From positions 2,150,501 through 2,214,500 of the forward strand of contig JBBCGG010000001.1 in assembly GCA_037200525.1 (NCBI GenBank): a stretch of DNA of 64,000 bases. The letters are read 5' to 3'. Below, one piece after another: positions 35,081 to 42,380 of this stretch; within the stretch, counting starts at the first letter, position 1; each line of letters begins with the position of its first letter. The notes beneath the pieces are model-generated. The model had not been told where the DNA came from. It ran no database searches and worked only from the letters and a program-made list of their open reading frames with translations. This DNA comes from Methylocella sp. (GTDB lineage Bacteria > Pseudomonadota > Alphaproteobacteria > Rhizobiales > Beijerinckiaceae). Position numbers and translations under genes: made by a program.

Positions 35081-35320
35081 ATGAGATTTGCCCTAGCTCT
35101 ATCCACGACGCTGCTGGCGATTGCGCCGGGCTTTGCGATTGCCCAAAACATGACGCCCGCAGACGAAGGCGCAGCGCCCGGCGTTGGCGTCGTTGCTCCC
35201 CAGGAACCTACTACCTCGGGAGAGCCGACCGACATGAAGGGGACGCAGTCAATGGCGCCGTCAAGCGGAAATGCCCCCTCTGGGGAGCCAGACTCGGGGA
35301 TGGGACGCGGCCAAAAGTGA
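35081..35320 (+). CDS. Small exported Pro/Gly/Ser-rich protein
   Basis: A 79-residue protein with a clear signal peptide (MRFALALSTTLLAIAPGFAIA, cut after AIA). The mature part is low-complexity and charged-poor, with repeats of Pro, Gly, Ser and Met (GEPTDMKGTQSMAPSSGN). It should be periplasmic; no domain is recognisable. AAAAGGAG lies 6 bases before the ATG and a strong terminator follows the gene. Confidence 0.75.
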   Translation: MRFALALSTTLLAIAPGFAIAQNMTPADEGAAPGVGVVAPQEPTTSGEPTDMKGTQSMAPSSGNAPSGEPDSGMGRGQK

Positions 35321-35340
35321 TGCTTCGACATACATAAAAG

Positions 35341-35365
35341 ATAGCCCCCCAAAGGGGCTATTTTT
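35341..35365 (+). terminator. Rho-independent terminator after the small exported protein
   Basis: ATAGCCCC-CCAAA-GGGGCTAT followed by TTTTTG. The stem is 8 bp and ends 20 bases after the stop codon region; it is one of the clearest terminators in the window. Confidence 0.85.
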
Positions 35366-35660
35366 GACCGACGGCATAATAATGTGGCGGACGACCCGTA
35401 ACTTACTCGCGGAGGCTTTATTGAGGCGTCGCGTCCGCGCGATCATCTGCCGCGTGGTGCCGGAGTTCGCACCTTCCTCGGTTCTCCCGACTCATGCGCG
35501 CGGAAAGCGCCACAAGCCGGGCAAAACAACCACACAATCAGCGGTTCTGCAGCGGCTACCTATTTAAACGTGATCGATTGAACCGAACTTCGATGCATTG
35601 GTTCACTGAGCAAGGGGTTAGGCCCCGAGAGCTTAACAATCTATCGAAAGGAAACGAACC

Positions 35661-36077
35661 ATGAGACGGATCATCCCGCTTTTGACGAGCGCCGTCGTTC
35701 TAGCGACTGCATATAACGCACCCGCCTTTTCGCAAGGCGCCCCGCAAACTGTGACCCTGATGAGGGTCGACCCGGCGTCGCTGGCGACCGGCTATCGAAC
35801 TTCCAAAGTCGTTGGCAGCAATGTTTACAACGAAGCGAATGAGAAGGTGGGAACGATCGACGATCTGATCGTTACCCCTAGCGAGAGAGTTCCTTTTGCG
35901 GTGCTATCGGTCGGCGGATTCCTCGGAATGGGATCGAAATATGTAGTTGTACCGTTCAGCTCATTGCGGGTGCAGGACAAGCAGATGATGCTCCCTGGCG
36001 CTACCAAAGACTCGCTCAAGAGCCTCCCGATTTCAAATATAACAGCTGAATCGAGCGGCCCGCGAGCCCGGCCCTAA
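35661..36077 (+). CDS. Exported PRC-barrel domain protein
   Basis: The 138-residue protein has a signal peptide (about 1-25, cut near AFS-QGA) and a PRC-barrel domain (KVVGSNVYNEANEKVGTIDDLIV, then LGMGSKYVVVPFSSLRV). PRC barrels are beta-rich adaptor domains; exported versions in Hyphomicrobiales are often linked to stress. AAAGGAAACG precedes the ATG. A hairpin overlapping the stop codon likely ends the transcript. Role unknown. Confidence 0.85.
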   Translation: MRRIIPLLTSAVVLATAYNAPAFSQGAPQTVTLMRVDPASLATGYRTSKVVGSNVYNEANEKVGTIDDLIVTPSERVPFAVLSVGGFLGMGSKYVVVPFSSLRVQDKQMMLPGATKDSLKSLPISNITAESSGPRARP

Positions 36078-36087
36078 CGCCGGGCTC
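36064..36087 (+). terminator. Probable terminator overlapping the PRC-barrel stop codon
   Basis: GAGCCCGGC-CCTAAC-GCCGGGCTC is a perfect 9-bp stem whose loop contains the TAA stop. The following CTTATTC is only weakly U-rich, so termination may be partial. Confidence 0.55.
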
Positions 36088-36201
36088 CTTATTCGTTGCT
36101 GGCGGCGATGATGGGACATTCATCGTGATGATCCAGCGATGACATTACGCGCCATCCGCAGGCGGTAGGCATCCTAACCTACGACATAAAGGACGGTTGT
36201 T

Positions 36202-36411
36202 ATGACCGAGACCGGGAAGACAGTTGAAGATCGCGTGCGAGAACGCGCTCATGCCTTGTGGGAAAAGCACGGCCGAGCGCATGGCCGCGCGGATGAGCAC
36301 TGGCGTCAAGCTCGATCGGAAGCGGAGGCTGAAGAGAGCGAGCCCGGCAATGACGATCTTGAATTTCTGGCCAGGAAAACGGCAAGGCCTGCTAGATCAT
36401 CGTCGCCCTAG
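36202..36411 (+). CDS. DUF2934 small protein
   Basis: The 69-residue product starts with the DUF2934 helix pair (VEDRVRERAHALWEKHGRAHG, ADEHWRQARSEAEAEE), a short acidic/basic motif common in Hyphomicrobiales stress loci; its function is unknown. AAGGA lies about 9-13 bases before the ATG. It lies among other small stress-type genes. Confidence 0.75.
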   Translation: MTETGKTVEDRVRERAHALWEKHGRAHGRADEHWRQARSEAEAEESEPGNDDLEFLARKTARPARSSSP

Positions 36412-37052
36412 CGTCGGACCAAATCTGGTCTTTCTTCAATCGCGATCCCAGAGCGCCCATCGTAGCCAGCCATTCGGCGCAAAACTGAAGGAATAGCGAA
36501 AAGAAGCGATACTCAAACCAAACCCGCGCGATGAAATGATTTCGCATGCGATTGTCCTTTTCACAGCGATACAATTCATGCGTCGTTAGACTGTTCCGTT
36601 TTGCGAGCTGCTGCTCACAGCGCGTTTTCGTGATCGACATGATGGAGACGTGATCGCGACGTTTTTTGACGCGGCTTGCGTCTAAAACGCGGTCGCCGCA
36701 ATGCCTGTCGCGTTCAGCTTGCATGCCTCGCGCTGCTAAGAGTTCCTTCGACACCCGCCGCGTGGACGCGTGAAACCGATAAAGCGAAGATAGCTCCCGG
36801 CATGCGGGCGCCAAGAGCTCGTCGCATCTTAGGATTGCGGCGTGAGGATCTTTTCCGCGTCCGGCCTAATTATTTTCTTCGATCATGAGGTTATCGCGCC
36901 AAAGCGGTATGGATGACCCTCTCCGGGGCCGCAAACGAGGGATGTCGCGGCGCTGAGGCGGTGTGCTTGTTTTCGTCGGAACTGCTTGAACGTTGGATCG
37001 TTAGCGGACCGCTGTTTCCGACGCTTCGCTGCGCCAAACAAGGACGCTTCTT
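36412..37052. other. Intergenic stretch with an EcfG promoter at its right end
   Basis: A long minus-strand frame (36814-36392) crosses the region but lacks a ribosome site and any family pattern, so I do not call it. The only supported element is the GGAAC-N16-CGTT promoter at 36978-37002. Confidence 0.45.
36978..37002 (+). promoter_or_regulatory. EcfG-type general stress promoter
   Basis: GGAAC (36978-36982) and CGTT (36999-37002) are separated by exactly 16 bases, a perfect match to the alphaproteobacterial EcfG consensus. The predicted transcript start near 37010 leaves a leader of about 40 bases before the DUF2231 ATG. Confidence 0.65.
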
Positions 37053-37502
37053 ATGGCTGATTTCAATCCCCCGTCGACGCTGAAGATCGGCGGAAATCCC
37101 ATCCATCCCATGCTCGCACCGTTTCCTATCGTTTGCTTTATGGGAGCCTTCGTCACTGACCTAATATATTGGCATACCGCTGCTGTAATGTGGGAGACGT
37201 TCTCTGTATGGCTATTGACTGCCGGTCTGATCATGGCCGGCTTTGCGGCGATCGCCGGCTTGATCGACTTCATAAGCAGCGAAAGAATACGCGCCTTGAA
37301 GCCGGCGTGGCCTCATCTGCTCGGCAACGCGCTTGCTCTGGTCCTTTCTTTGATCAACGTCTTCGTCCACAGCCGCGACGGTTACACCGCGGTTGTCCCG
37401 ACAGGCCTGATTCTTTCCGGTCTCGTTGTCGTCATCCTGCTTTTCAATGGTTGGACGGGCTGGTCCATGGTCTATCGCCACCGCGTCGGGGTGGCCAATT
37501 GA
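37053..37502 (+). CDS. DUF2231 inner-membrane protein
   Basis: The 149-residue protein has the DUF2231 start (GGNPIHPMLAPFPIVCFMGAF) with the conserved HPMLxxFPI motif and four predicted membrane helices. In the family it often accompanies cytochromes or sugar dehydrogenases; no biochemical role is known. Its stop overlaps the ATG of the dehydrogenase-like gene (TGATG), so the two are co-translated, and an EcfG-type promoter precedes it. Confidence 0.85.
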   Translation: MADFNPPSTLKIGGNPIHPMLAPFPIVCFMGAFVTDLIYWHTAAVMWETFSVWLLTAGLIMAGFAAIAGLIDFISSERIRALKPAWPHLLGNALALVLSLINVFVHSRDGYTAVVPTGLILSGLVVVILLFNGWTGWSMVYRHRVGVAN

Positions 37503-38845
37503 TGCGCGCTTTCCGATTTACGGATTCAACGATCCGCGTGGCTCATCTTGCCCTTCTTTGCGTCGCCATTTCTGGTTTGGCCCTCGCCGGCTGCGATGAC
37601 AAGGGCGGCGATCCGAAATCTCAGATCGGCGCCAATCCGCTGCTGCCCGATCCGCAGCAATATCTCCTGCCGCCGATGAACATCGCGAAGGTGGCGAGTT
37701 GGGGCAAGAATGAGACGCCAACGGTTGCGCAGAGCCTTCAGATCCGCGCCTTGGCGACTGGGCTTCAGCATCCTCGGTCGCTCTACGTCCTTCCAAACGG
37801 CGATGTATTGGTGGTTGAGAGCAGTGGCCCCAAAGCGCCAATCAACCGACCCAAGGACTTGATAATGGGGTGGGTGCAATCGTTCGCTGGGGCCGGCGCC
37901 AAGGGCGGCAACCGCATCACTTTGTTACGCGATGTGGGAGATGACGGCGTTGCAAAGACGCGGACCATCTTTCTGGACAATCTTAACTCGCCATTTGGCG
38001 TCGCCTTGGTTGGCGGCGACCTTTATGTCGCAAACACCGACGCCATCGTCCGCTATCCCTACACGGAGGGCGAAACCAGGATCACGGCCGCCGGAACCAA
38101 AGTTACCGATCTGCCCGGCGGCCCTATCGACCACCATTGGACCAAGAGCCTGCTGGCGAGCCTCGATGGGTCTAAACTCTATGTTGGGGTCGGCTCAAAC
38201 AGCAACATTGCCGAAAATGGCATGGAGGCCGAGGTCGAGCGCGCCGCCATTTGGGAGGTCGACCGCATGTCGGGCGCTCACCGCATCTTTGCCAGCGGGT
38301 TGCGCAATCCGACCGGTCTGCAATGGGAGCCGCAAACCGGCGCTCTCTGGGCGGTCGCGAATGAACGCGACGAGCTCGGGCCGGATCTGGTTCCAGATTA
38401 TTTAACCTCGGTGCGCGACGGCGGCTTTTACGGCTGGCCCTACAGCTATTACGGGCAACATTTGGACCCACGGGTCGAGCCGCAACGGCCTGATTTGGTC
38501 GCTAGCGCAATTGTTCCAGACTATGCGTTGAGCTCCCACGTCGCTCCACTGGGGATGGCTTTCTACACTGGCGCAAACCTTCCTCCGGCCTACCGCGGCG
38601 GCGTCTTCGTGGGCGAGCACGGGAGCTGGGATCGAAGTCCGCTCACCGGCTACAAAGTCGTGTTCGTGCCATTCAGCGGCGGCAAGCCAAGCGGACCGGC
38701 GGAAGACGTCGTCACAGGGTTCCTCAACGCGGAGAATCAAGCGCGCGGCCGGCCGGTGGGTTTGGCCGTGGACCGTAATGGCGGATTGCTTATCGCCGAC
38801 GACCTTGGGAACGCCGTGTGGCGAGTGACGGCGTCCGCGCAGTAA
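37502..38845 (+). CDS. Lipoprotein of the sorbosone/PQQ sugar dehydrogenase family
   Basis: The 447-residue product has a lipoprotein signal (LALAGC lipobox near residue 31) and a beta-propeller of the sorbosone/glucose dehydrogenase type: HPRSLYVLPNGDVLVVES, SPFGVALVGGDLYVAN, HHWTKSLLASLDGSKLYVGVG, GLRNPTGLQWEPQTGALW, FVGEHGSWDRSP, RPVGLAVDRNGGLLIADD. Such proteins oxidise sugars or aldehydes with PQQ on the periplasmic side; many are untested. The ATG at 37502, overlapping the DUF2231 stop, is chosen over a longer frame from 37169 because the lipoprotein signal begins there. Confidence 0.88.
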   Translation: MRAFRFTDSTIRVAHLALLCVAISGLALAGCDDKGGDPKSQIGANPLLPDPQQYLLPPMNIAKVASWGKNETPTVAQSLQIRALATGLQHPRSLYVLPNGDVLVVESSGPKAPINRPKDLIMGWVQSFAGAGAKGGNRITLLRDVGDDGVAKTRTIFLDNLNSPFGVALVGGDLYVANTDAIVRYPYTEGETRITAAGTKVTDLPGGPIDHHWTKSLLASLDGSKLYVGVGSNSNIAENGMEAEVERAAIWEVDRMSGAHRIFASGLRNPTGLQWEPQTGALWAVANERDELGPDLVPDYLTSVRDGGFYGWPYSYYGQHLDPRVEPQRPDLVASAIVPDYALSSHVAPLGMAFYTGANLPPAYRGGVFVGEHGSWDRSPLTGYKVVFVPFSGGKPSGPAEDVVTGFLNAENQARGRPVGLAVDRNGGLLIADDLGNAVWRVTASAQ

Positions 38846-39196
38846 AAGGCAGGCCTTTGTGTTAGACGACGCGCTTTCCGCATGGCTTTCATTGGCGCTC
38901 GGGGAGGAGAGATAGTCTTCGCGGATAGGAGACGAAGCGACAAAGACGCTTTCGATCGTCGGCGGCACGCTGCCAGCCTAGGCTCTACCCCGGCGGCAAC
39001 TGAAATAGGGGCAAACGGCGGAAGGCGCCAAAATGGCATAAGATGTTGATTTTTATTGGCGCAATGGCGGAGAGGGAGTCCGCCGAATTAGCGTTCAAGG
39101 CAGTTCAAGGTCGTGTACGTTGTCCTCTATGGATCAGCTAGTTACGAGATAATCTGTCTTCCTTCGTCCAGCTTAGTTTGCTACAATCGACTTTCG
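38846..39196. other. Spacer between chromosome genes and the integrated element
   Basis: No gene, hairpin or promoter stands out. The left repeat of the integrated element starts directly after it at 39197. Confidence 0.4.
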
Positions 39197-39220
39197 AGAT
39201 TGGGGCCAGAGTTGGGGCCG
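39197..39220 (+). repeat. Left direct repeat (attL candidate)
   Basis: The core ATTGGGGCCAGAGTTGGGG plus five flanking bases is repeated exactly at 53665-53688. It is built from two TTGGGGCC units and lies 10 bases before the integrase ATG. Confidence 0.75.
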
Positions 39221-39229
39221 GAGAAAACT

Positions 39230-40465
39230 ATGGCTAGGAAGTTACACAAGCTTACGGCGGCAACGGTTAAGGCGTTGAAGAGGCCCGGAAGGCACGGCGA
39301 TGGCGCGGGCTTGTATTTGCACATCGACGCCGGCGGCCGGCGCCGCTGGATCTTCCTCGCGATTCGCGGCAGCAAGCGGGGTGGAAAACGGCAGGAAATG
39401 CGGCGGGAAATGGGCCTTGGGGGCTACCCGGCCGTCACGCTCGCCGACGCGCGTGCCAAGGCCGACGAAGCGCGCAAGCTCGTCGCCGCGGGCGTCGATC
39501 CGATTGAAGCGCGGCGCGAGGCCGGAAAGCCTGAGGCCGGGAAGCCGACGTTCGGCGAGTACGCTGATAAATTCGTTGAAGCCAAGTCAGCTGAGTGGCG
39601 CAACGACAAGCATCGCGCTCAATGGAAAATGACGCTCGAAAAATATGCCGCACCCCTGCGCCCGCAGCCCGTTGGCGAAATAGACACGGCTGCGGTGCTG
39701 ACGGTCTTGCAGCCCATTTGGGGGAGCAGGCCGGAAACAGCGTCGCGATTGCGCGGCCGGATCGAATCTGTTCTCGATGCGGCAAAGGCGGAGGGTCATC
39801 GATCGGGAGAGAATCCCGCGCGCTGGAAAGGGCACCTCGACAAGCTCTTGGCGAAGCGTCAGCAGCTCACTCGCGGACATCACGCGGCCCTGCTGTACTC
39901 TGACGTACCGAAGTTCATTAGCGATCTCCGCGCGATGAACGCGATGGCTGCAAAGGCCCTCGAGTTCCTGATTCTGACCGCAGCGCGGTCGGGCGAAGTG
40001 CTCGGCGCTCGATGGGATGAAATAGACCTTGAGGCCAAAGTTTGGACGGTTCCGGCGACACGGATGAAAGCCGGGCGCGGACATCGCGTTCCGCTATCCG
40101 GCCGCGCGGTCGAGATCCTTGAAGAACTCGCCGACGGCAAAACAAGCGATTTCATCTTTCCCGGACAGCGAGCCGGGCGCCCGCTCTCCAACATGAGTAT
40201 GGAAATGGCTCTGCGTCGCATGAAAATGGACGCGACTACGCATGGCTTTCGAAGCAGCTTCCGGGATTGGGCGGGCGAAGAGACGCATTTTCCACGCGAG
40301 GTCGCCGAGGCAGCGTTGGCTCATGTCATCGGCGATAAGGCCGAGCAGGCCTATCGGCGCGGGGATGCTCTGGAAAAGCGCCGCGGGTTGATGGAGGCCT
40401 GGGCCATGTTTTGCGAGCCCAAGGCGGCTGCGAATGTGACGCCAATGGCGCGCGGTGCCGACTGA
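39230..40465 (+). CDS. int: Tyrosine recombinase (integrase)
   Basis: The 411-residue protein has the DUF4102 arm-binding N-terminus (KLTAATVKALKRPGRHGDGAGLYLHID), a core-binding domain, and a catalytic domain with Arg in TAARSGEVLGARWDE, His-x2-Arg in HGFRSSFRDWAGE, His in AALAHVIGD and Tyr in QAYRRGDALEKRR. It integrates and, with an excisionase, excises the element. The ATG at 39230 gives the normal family start MARKLHKLT; a frame extending to 39113 would include the repeat and is unlikely. Confidence 0.93.
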   Translation: MARKLHKLTAATVKALKRPGRHGDGAGLYLHIDAGGRRRWIFLAIRGSKRGGKRQEMRREMGLGGYPAVTLADARAKADEARKLVAAGVDPIEARREAGKPEAGKPTFGEYADKFVEAKSAEWRNDKHRAQWKMTLEKYAAPLRPQPVGEIDTAAVLTVLQPIWGSRPETASRLRGRIESVLDAAKAEGHRSGENPARWKGHLDKLLAKRQQLTRGHHAALLYSDVPKFISDLRAMNAMAAKALEFLILTAARSGEVLGARWDEIDLEAKVWTVPATRMKAGRGHRVPLSGRAVEILEELADGKTSDFIFPGQRAGRPLSNMSMEMALRRMKMDATTHGFRSSFRDWAGEETHFPREVAEAALAHVIGDKAEQAYRRGDALEKRRGLMEAWAMFCEPKAAANVTPMARGAD

Positions 40466-40557
40466 ATTCACGAACGCGCGGGGATAGGCTGGCCGGCCGA
40501 CAAGCGAGATAGTCCACTTGCTTCCCCGCGTTCCCAGGACACTCGCTAGGACACGCG

Positions 40558-41187
40558 ATGAACGACGATCCCGCCTCGGTTGGGGCCTCCGAAGAATGGG
40601 TTCCGCTTGATGAAGGCGTCCGTATGATCGCCCGCCTTTCGACCCGTGAAGTGCTACGTCGCCCCGGCGGCGTGCCGCCACAGGCGATGGTCGACCTTAT
40701 TGAGTCCTTGCGGCAAGGGCTCATCGCTAGCCGGGGCGAGCGACACGAAACCAGGGAGATGGAGATTATCTCGGCCCATGATTGGCAAGAATACGAATCT
40801 GACTGGTCCTCCGTCAGTCATCGCGACTTGCGTTATCGCGGTCGACGTCTACCCGTATTCGAATCCATCGAGGTCGACGCTATTGGCATAAGGCGCCTAT
40901 TCACGCCGGTGTCCGACAAAGCGCCCAAATCGAAAAATAAAGGTGGCAGGCCGCCCGCCGTCAATTGGGAGATGGTGAAGTCCGAAACTTTTCGATTGAT
41001 GGACGAGAACGGCGATTTCACTCCGGATGACAGGAAGTGGAACGCGCAGGCCCGGCTTGAACAAGATCTGGAAAGCTTTTGCGAAGAAAAGCTTGGCGTT
41101 GTTGTCGCGATGTCCGGCATTCAGCAGCGCATTCCGGCATGGCTCGATGAATGGCGCATAAAAAAACAGTCGTACCCAGAAACCTAG
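40558..41187 (+). CDS. Hypothetical protein of the integrated element
   Basis: A 209-residue soluble protein. The middle has a Lys-rich patch with GRPP (KSKNKGGRPPAVNWEMV), an AT-hook-like motif often seen before a helical C-terminal segment in integrative-element proteins of Hyphomicrobiales. The C-terminus (EEKLGVVVAMSGIQQRIPAWLDEW) is helical. It may bind DNA; no family is recognised. It lies between the integrase and the AlpA-like gene on the same strand. Confidence 0.65.
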   Translation: MNDDPASVGASEEWVPLDEGVRMIARLSTREVLRRPGGVPPQAMVDLIESLRQGLIASRGERHETREMEIISAHDWQEYESDWSSVSHRDLRYRGRRLPVFESIEVDAIGIRRLFTPVSDKAPKSKNKGGRPPAVNWEMVKSETFRLMDENGDFTPDDRKWNAQARLEQDLESFCEEKLGVVVAMSGIQQRIPAWLDEWRIKKQSYPET

Positions 41188-41230
41188 TTGTTGGGCGTTT
41201 CTGGGCGTTTCCGGGTGCGCCGGCGGTGTC

Positions 41231-41280
41231 TGAGGGCGAATCTCGTGGTCGTTCATAACCGACCACGAAAGATGCCCTCA
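41231..41280. promoter_or_regulatory. 50-bp nested dyad upstream of the AlpA-like gene
   Basis: TGAGGGC-n5-TCGTGGTCG-n8-CGACCACGA-n5-GCCCTCA is symmetric in both arms and both spacers. It ends one base before the ATG at 41282, so it can act as an operator or as a hairpin covering the start region of the mRNA. Confidence 0.65.
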
Positions 41281-41281
41281 A

Positions 41282-41530
41282 ATGCACCCCCAGACCACGA
41301 CAACCGACAGTTCGACGTCGGCCGCCGCGCAAGGCGATCGCGTCGCGAACATTCTGCCCCTCAGCCACGGCGGCGCTTACACCGTCTTTGATGCCGCCAA
41401 GCTCATCGGGGTCTCGCGATCCTCGATCTTTAATCTGATCGCCGCGAAGAAGCTACGGACACTGAGAATTGCGGGACGCCGGCTGATCCCGGCCGACGCA
41501 ATTCGCGCCCTAATTTCGGGAGGCGAATGA
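41282..41530 (+). CDS. AlpA/excisionase-type DNA-binding protein
   Basis: The 82-residue protein contains an excisionase-like helix-turn-helix (YTVFDAAKLIGVSRSSIFNLI, RTLRIAGRRLIPADAIRALI). Proteins of this type regulate integrase genes or assist excision. The large dyad directly upstream is a probable binding site for it or for another regulator. Its stop overlaps the next ATG as ATGA. Confidence 0.8.
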   Translation: MHPQTTTTDSSTSAAAQGDRVANILPLSHGGAYTVFDAAKLIGVSRSSIFNLIAAKKLRTLRIAGRRLIPADAIRALISGGE

Positions 41531-41865
41531 TGCGGCGCCCAAACGAAAACCCCGCCGTTAGCGAGACGGCGGGGCTCGGAAATGTTGCTCACGACCAAGC
41601 GATCAACACCCGAGATATAGCATCGCCGCAAGCCTCTTTCAACGGTCCCTCGAAGATCGACCTGGCGAAGTGCGACCTCCTTCGCGATTTCGTGGTCGAG
41701 TCGCTCTCGATTGCGGCGCACTACGCCGACACCGCGATGACCTTCGCCTCGATCGGCGACGACGCCCTCCTTGAGCAATCGATGCGCGGATATACGCAAT
41801 TCGCGCGAGCCGCGGCAAAGGCGGCGCGCGAGGTCGTTGATATCCGCAGAGGAGCTCGGCCATGA
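41527..41865 (+). CDS. Hypothetical protein of the integrated element
   Basis: A 112-residue protein with a disordered N-terminus and a helical second half (DLLRDFVVESLSIAAHYADTAM, YTQFARAAAKAAREVVDI). The first codons contain a strong GC hairpin that acts as a terminator on the other strand. It overlaps the AlpA-like gene upstream and the SSB-like gene downstream by 4 bases, so it is part of one operon. No family recognised. Confidence 0.6.
   Translation: MMRRPNENPAVSETAGLGNVAHDQAINTRDIASPQASFNGPSKIDLAKCDLLRDFVVESLSIAAHYADTAMTFASIGDDALLEQSMRGYTQFARAAAKAAREVVDIRRGARP
41541..41574 (-). terminator. Rho-independent terminator on the minus strand, inside a plus-strand gene
   Basis: On the minus strand CCCCGCCG-loop-CGGCGGGG is followed by TTTTCGTTT. 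It lies within the first 16 codons of the 41527 gene and would stop minus-strand transcription before the AlpA-like operon. Confidence 0.6.
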
Positions 41866-42296
41866 GCGCGCAAGCTATGATTCTCGGAGTCATATTCCGG
41901 GGGCCTGAGCGGAAAATCGGCAAGAGTGGCAAGCACTATGTGGATGCCACAGCGCGCGTTCGTGATGGCGCCGAGGGCACGCAATTCTGGCGCATTAGGT
42001 CTTTTAGCGAGAGCGCGTGCGCGGACCTGATGCGGCTCCGCGAGGGCGATTCGCTCAGCGCGCAGGGCAGTCTGCAGGTTGAGATTTATCAGAAAGCCGG
42101 CGAGCCGAAGCTTTCATATAGCATGGTAGCTGATGCCATCCTGCCCTTGCGGGCGCCACGCAAGGATCGCAAGCCGGTGGCCGATCGGAAGGGCCCGTCA
42201 CCCGCACAGACGGCGCAGCAAACTCTTGCGAAATCGCACCAGCGGCCGATCAGCGTCGCCGAATTCGATGACACCACTCCGCCTTGGGAAGCTTGA
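41862..42296 (+). CDS. Single-stranded DNA-binding (OB-fold) protein
   Basis: The 144-residue protein has an OB-fold-like start (MILGVIFRGPERKIGKSGKHYVD, TQFWRIRSFSESACADLM, EGDSLSAQGSLQVEIY) and an acidic, Pro-containing tail (FDDTTPPWEA) like the SSB C-terminal tip that recruits partner proteins. It probably serves the element's own replication with the DUF5906 protein downstream. It overlaps the preceding gene by 4 bases. Confidence 0.75.
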   Translation: MSAQAMILGVIFRGPERKIGKSGKHYVDATARVRDGAEGTQFWRIRSFSESACADLMRLREGDSLSAQGSLQVEIYQKAGEPKLSYSMVADAILPLRAPRKDRKPVADRKGPSPAQTAQQTLAKSHQRPISVAEFDDTTPPWEA

Positions 42297-42300
42297 TCCG

Positions 42301-42378
42301 ATGAACGAGCATCCGCGCCGGCCCGCGGCCATCCCCAACGATCCGCATCTGCATCGCATTTCGAAGAAGAACCCGTAA
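42301..42378 (+). CDS. Possible 25-residue micro-protein between ssb-like and primase genes
   Basis: An ATG 4 bases after the SSB-like stop opens a frame MNEHPRRPAAIPNDPHLHRI and five more residues, ending 2 bases before the primase ATG. The tight packing suggests translation, if only to couple the flanking genes. No homologue is known to me. Confidence 0.4.
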   Translation: MNEHPRRPAAIPNDPHLHRISKKNP

Positions 42379-42380
42379 TC

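Noticed and set aside
36392-36814. 140-codon minus-strand frame
   Set aside because: No start signal or family pattern; codon use is irregular.
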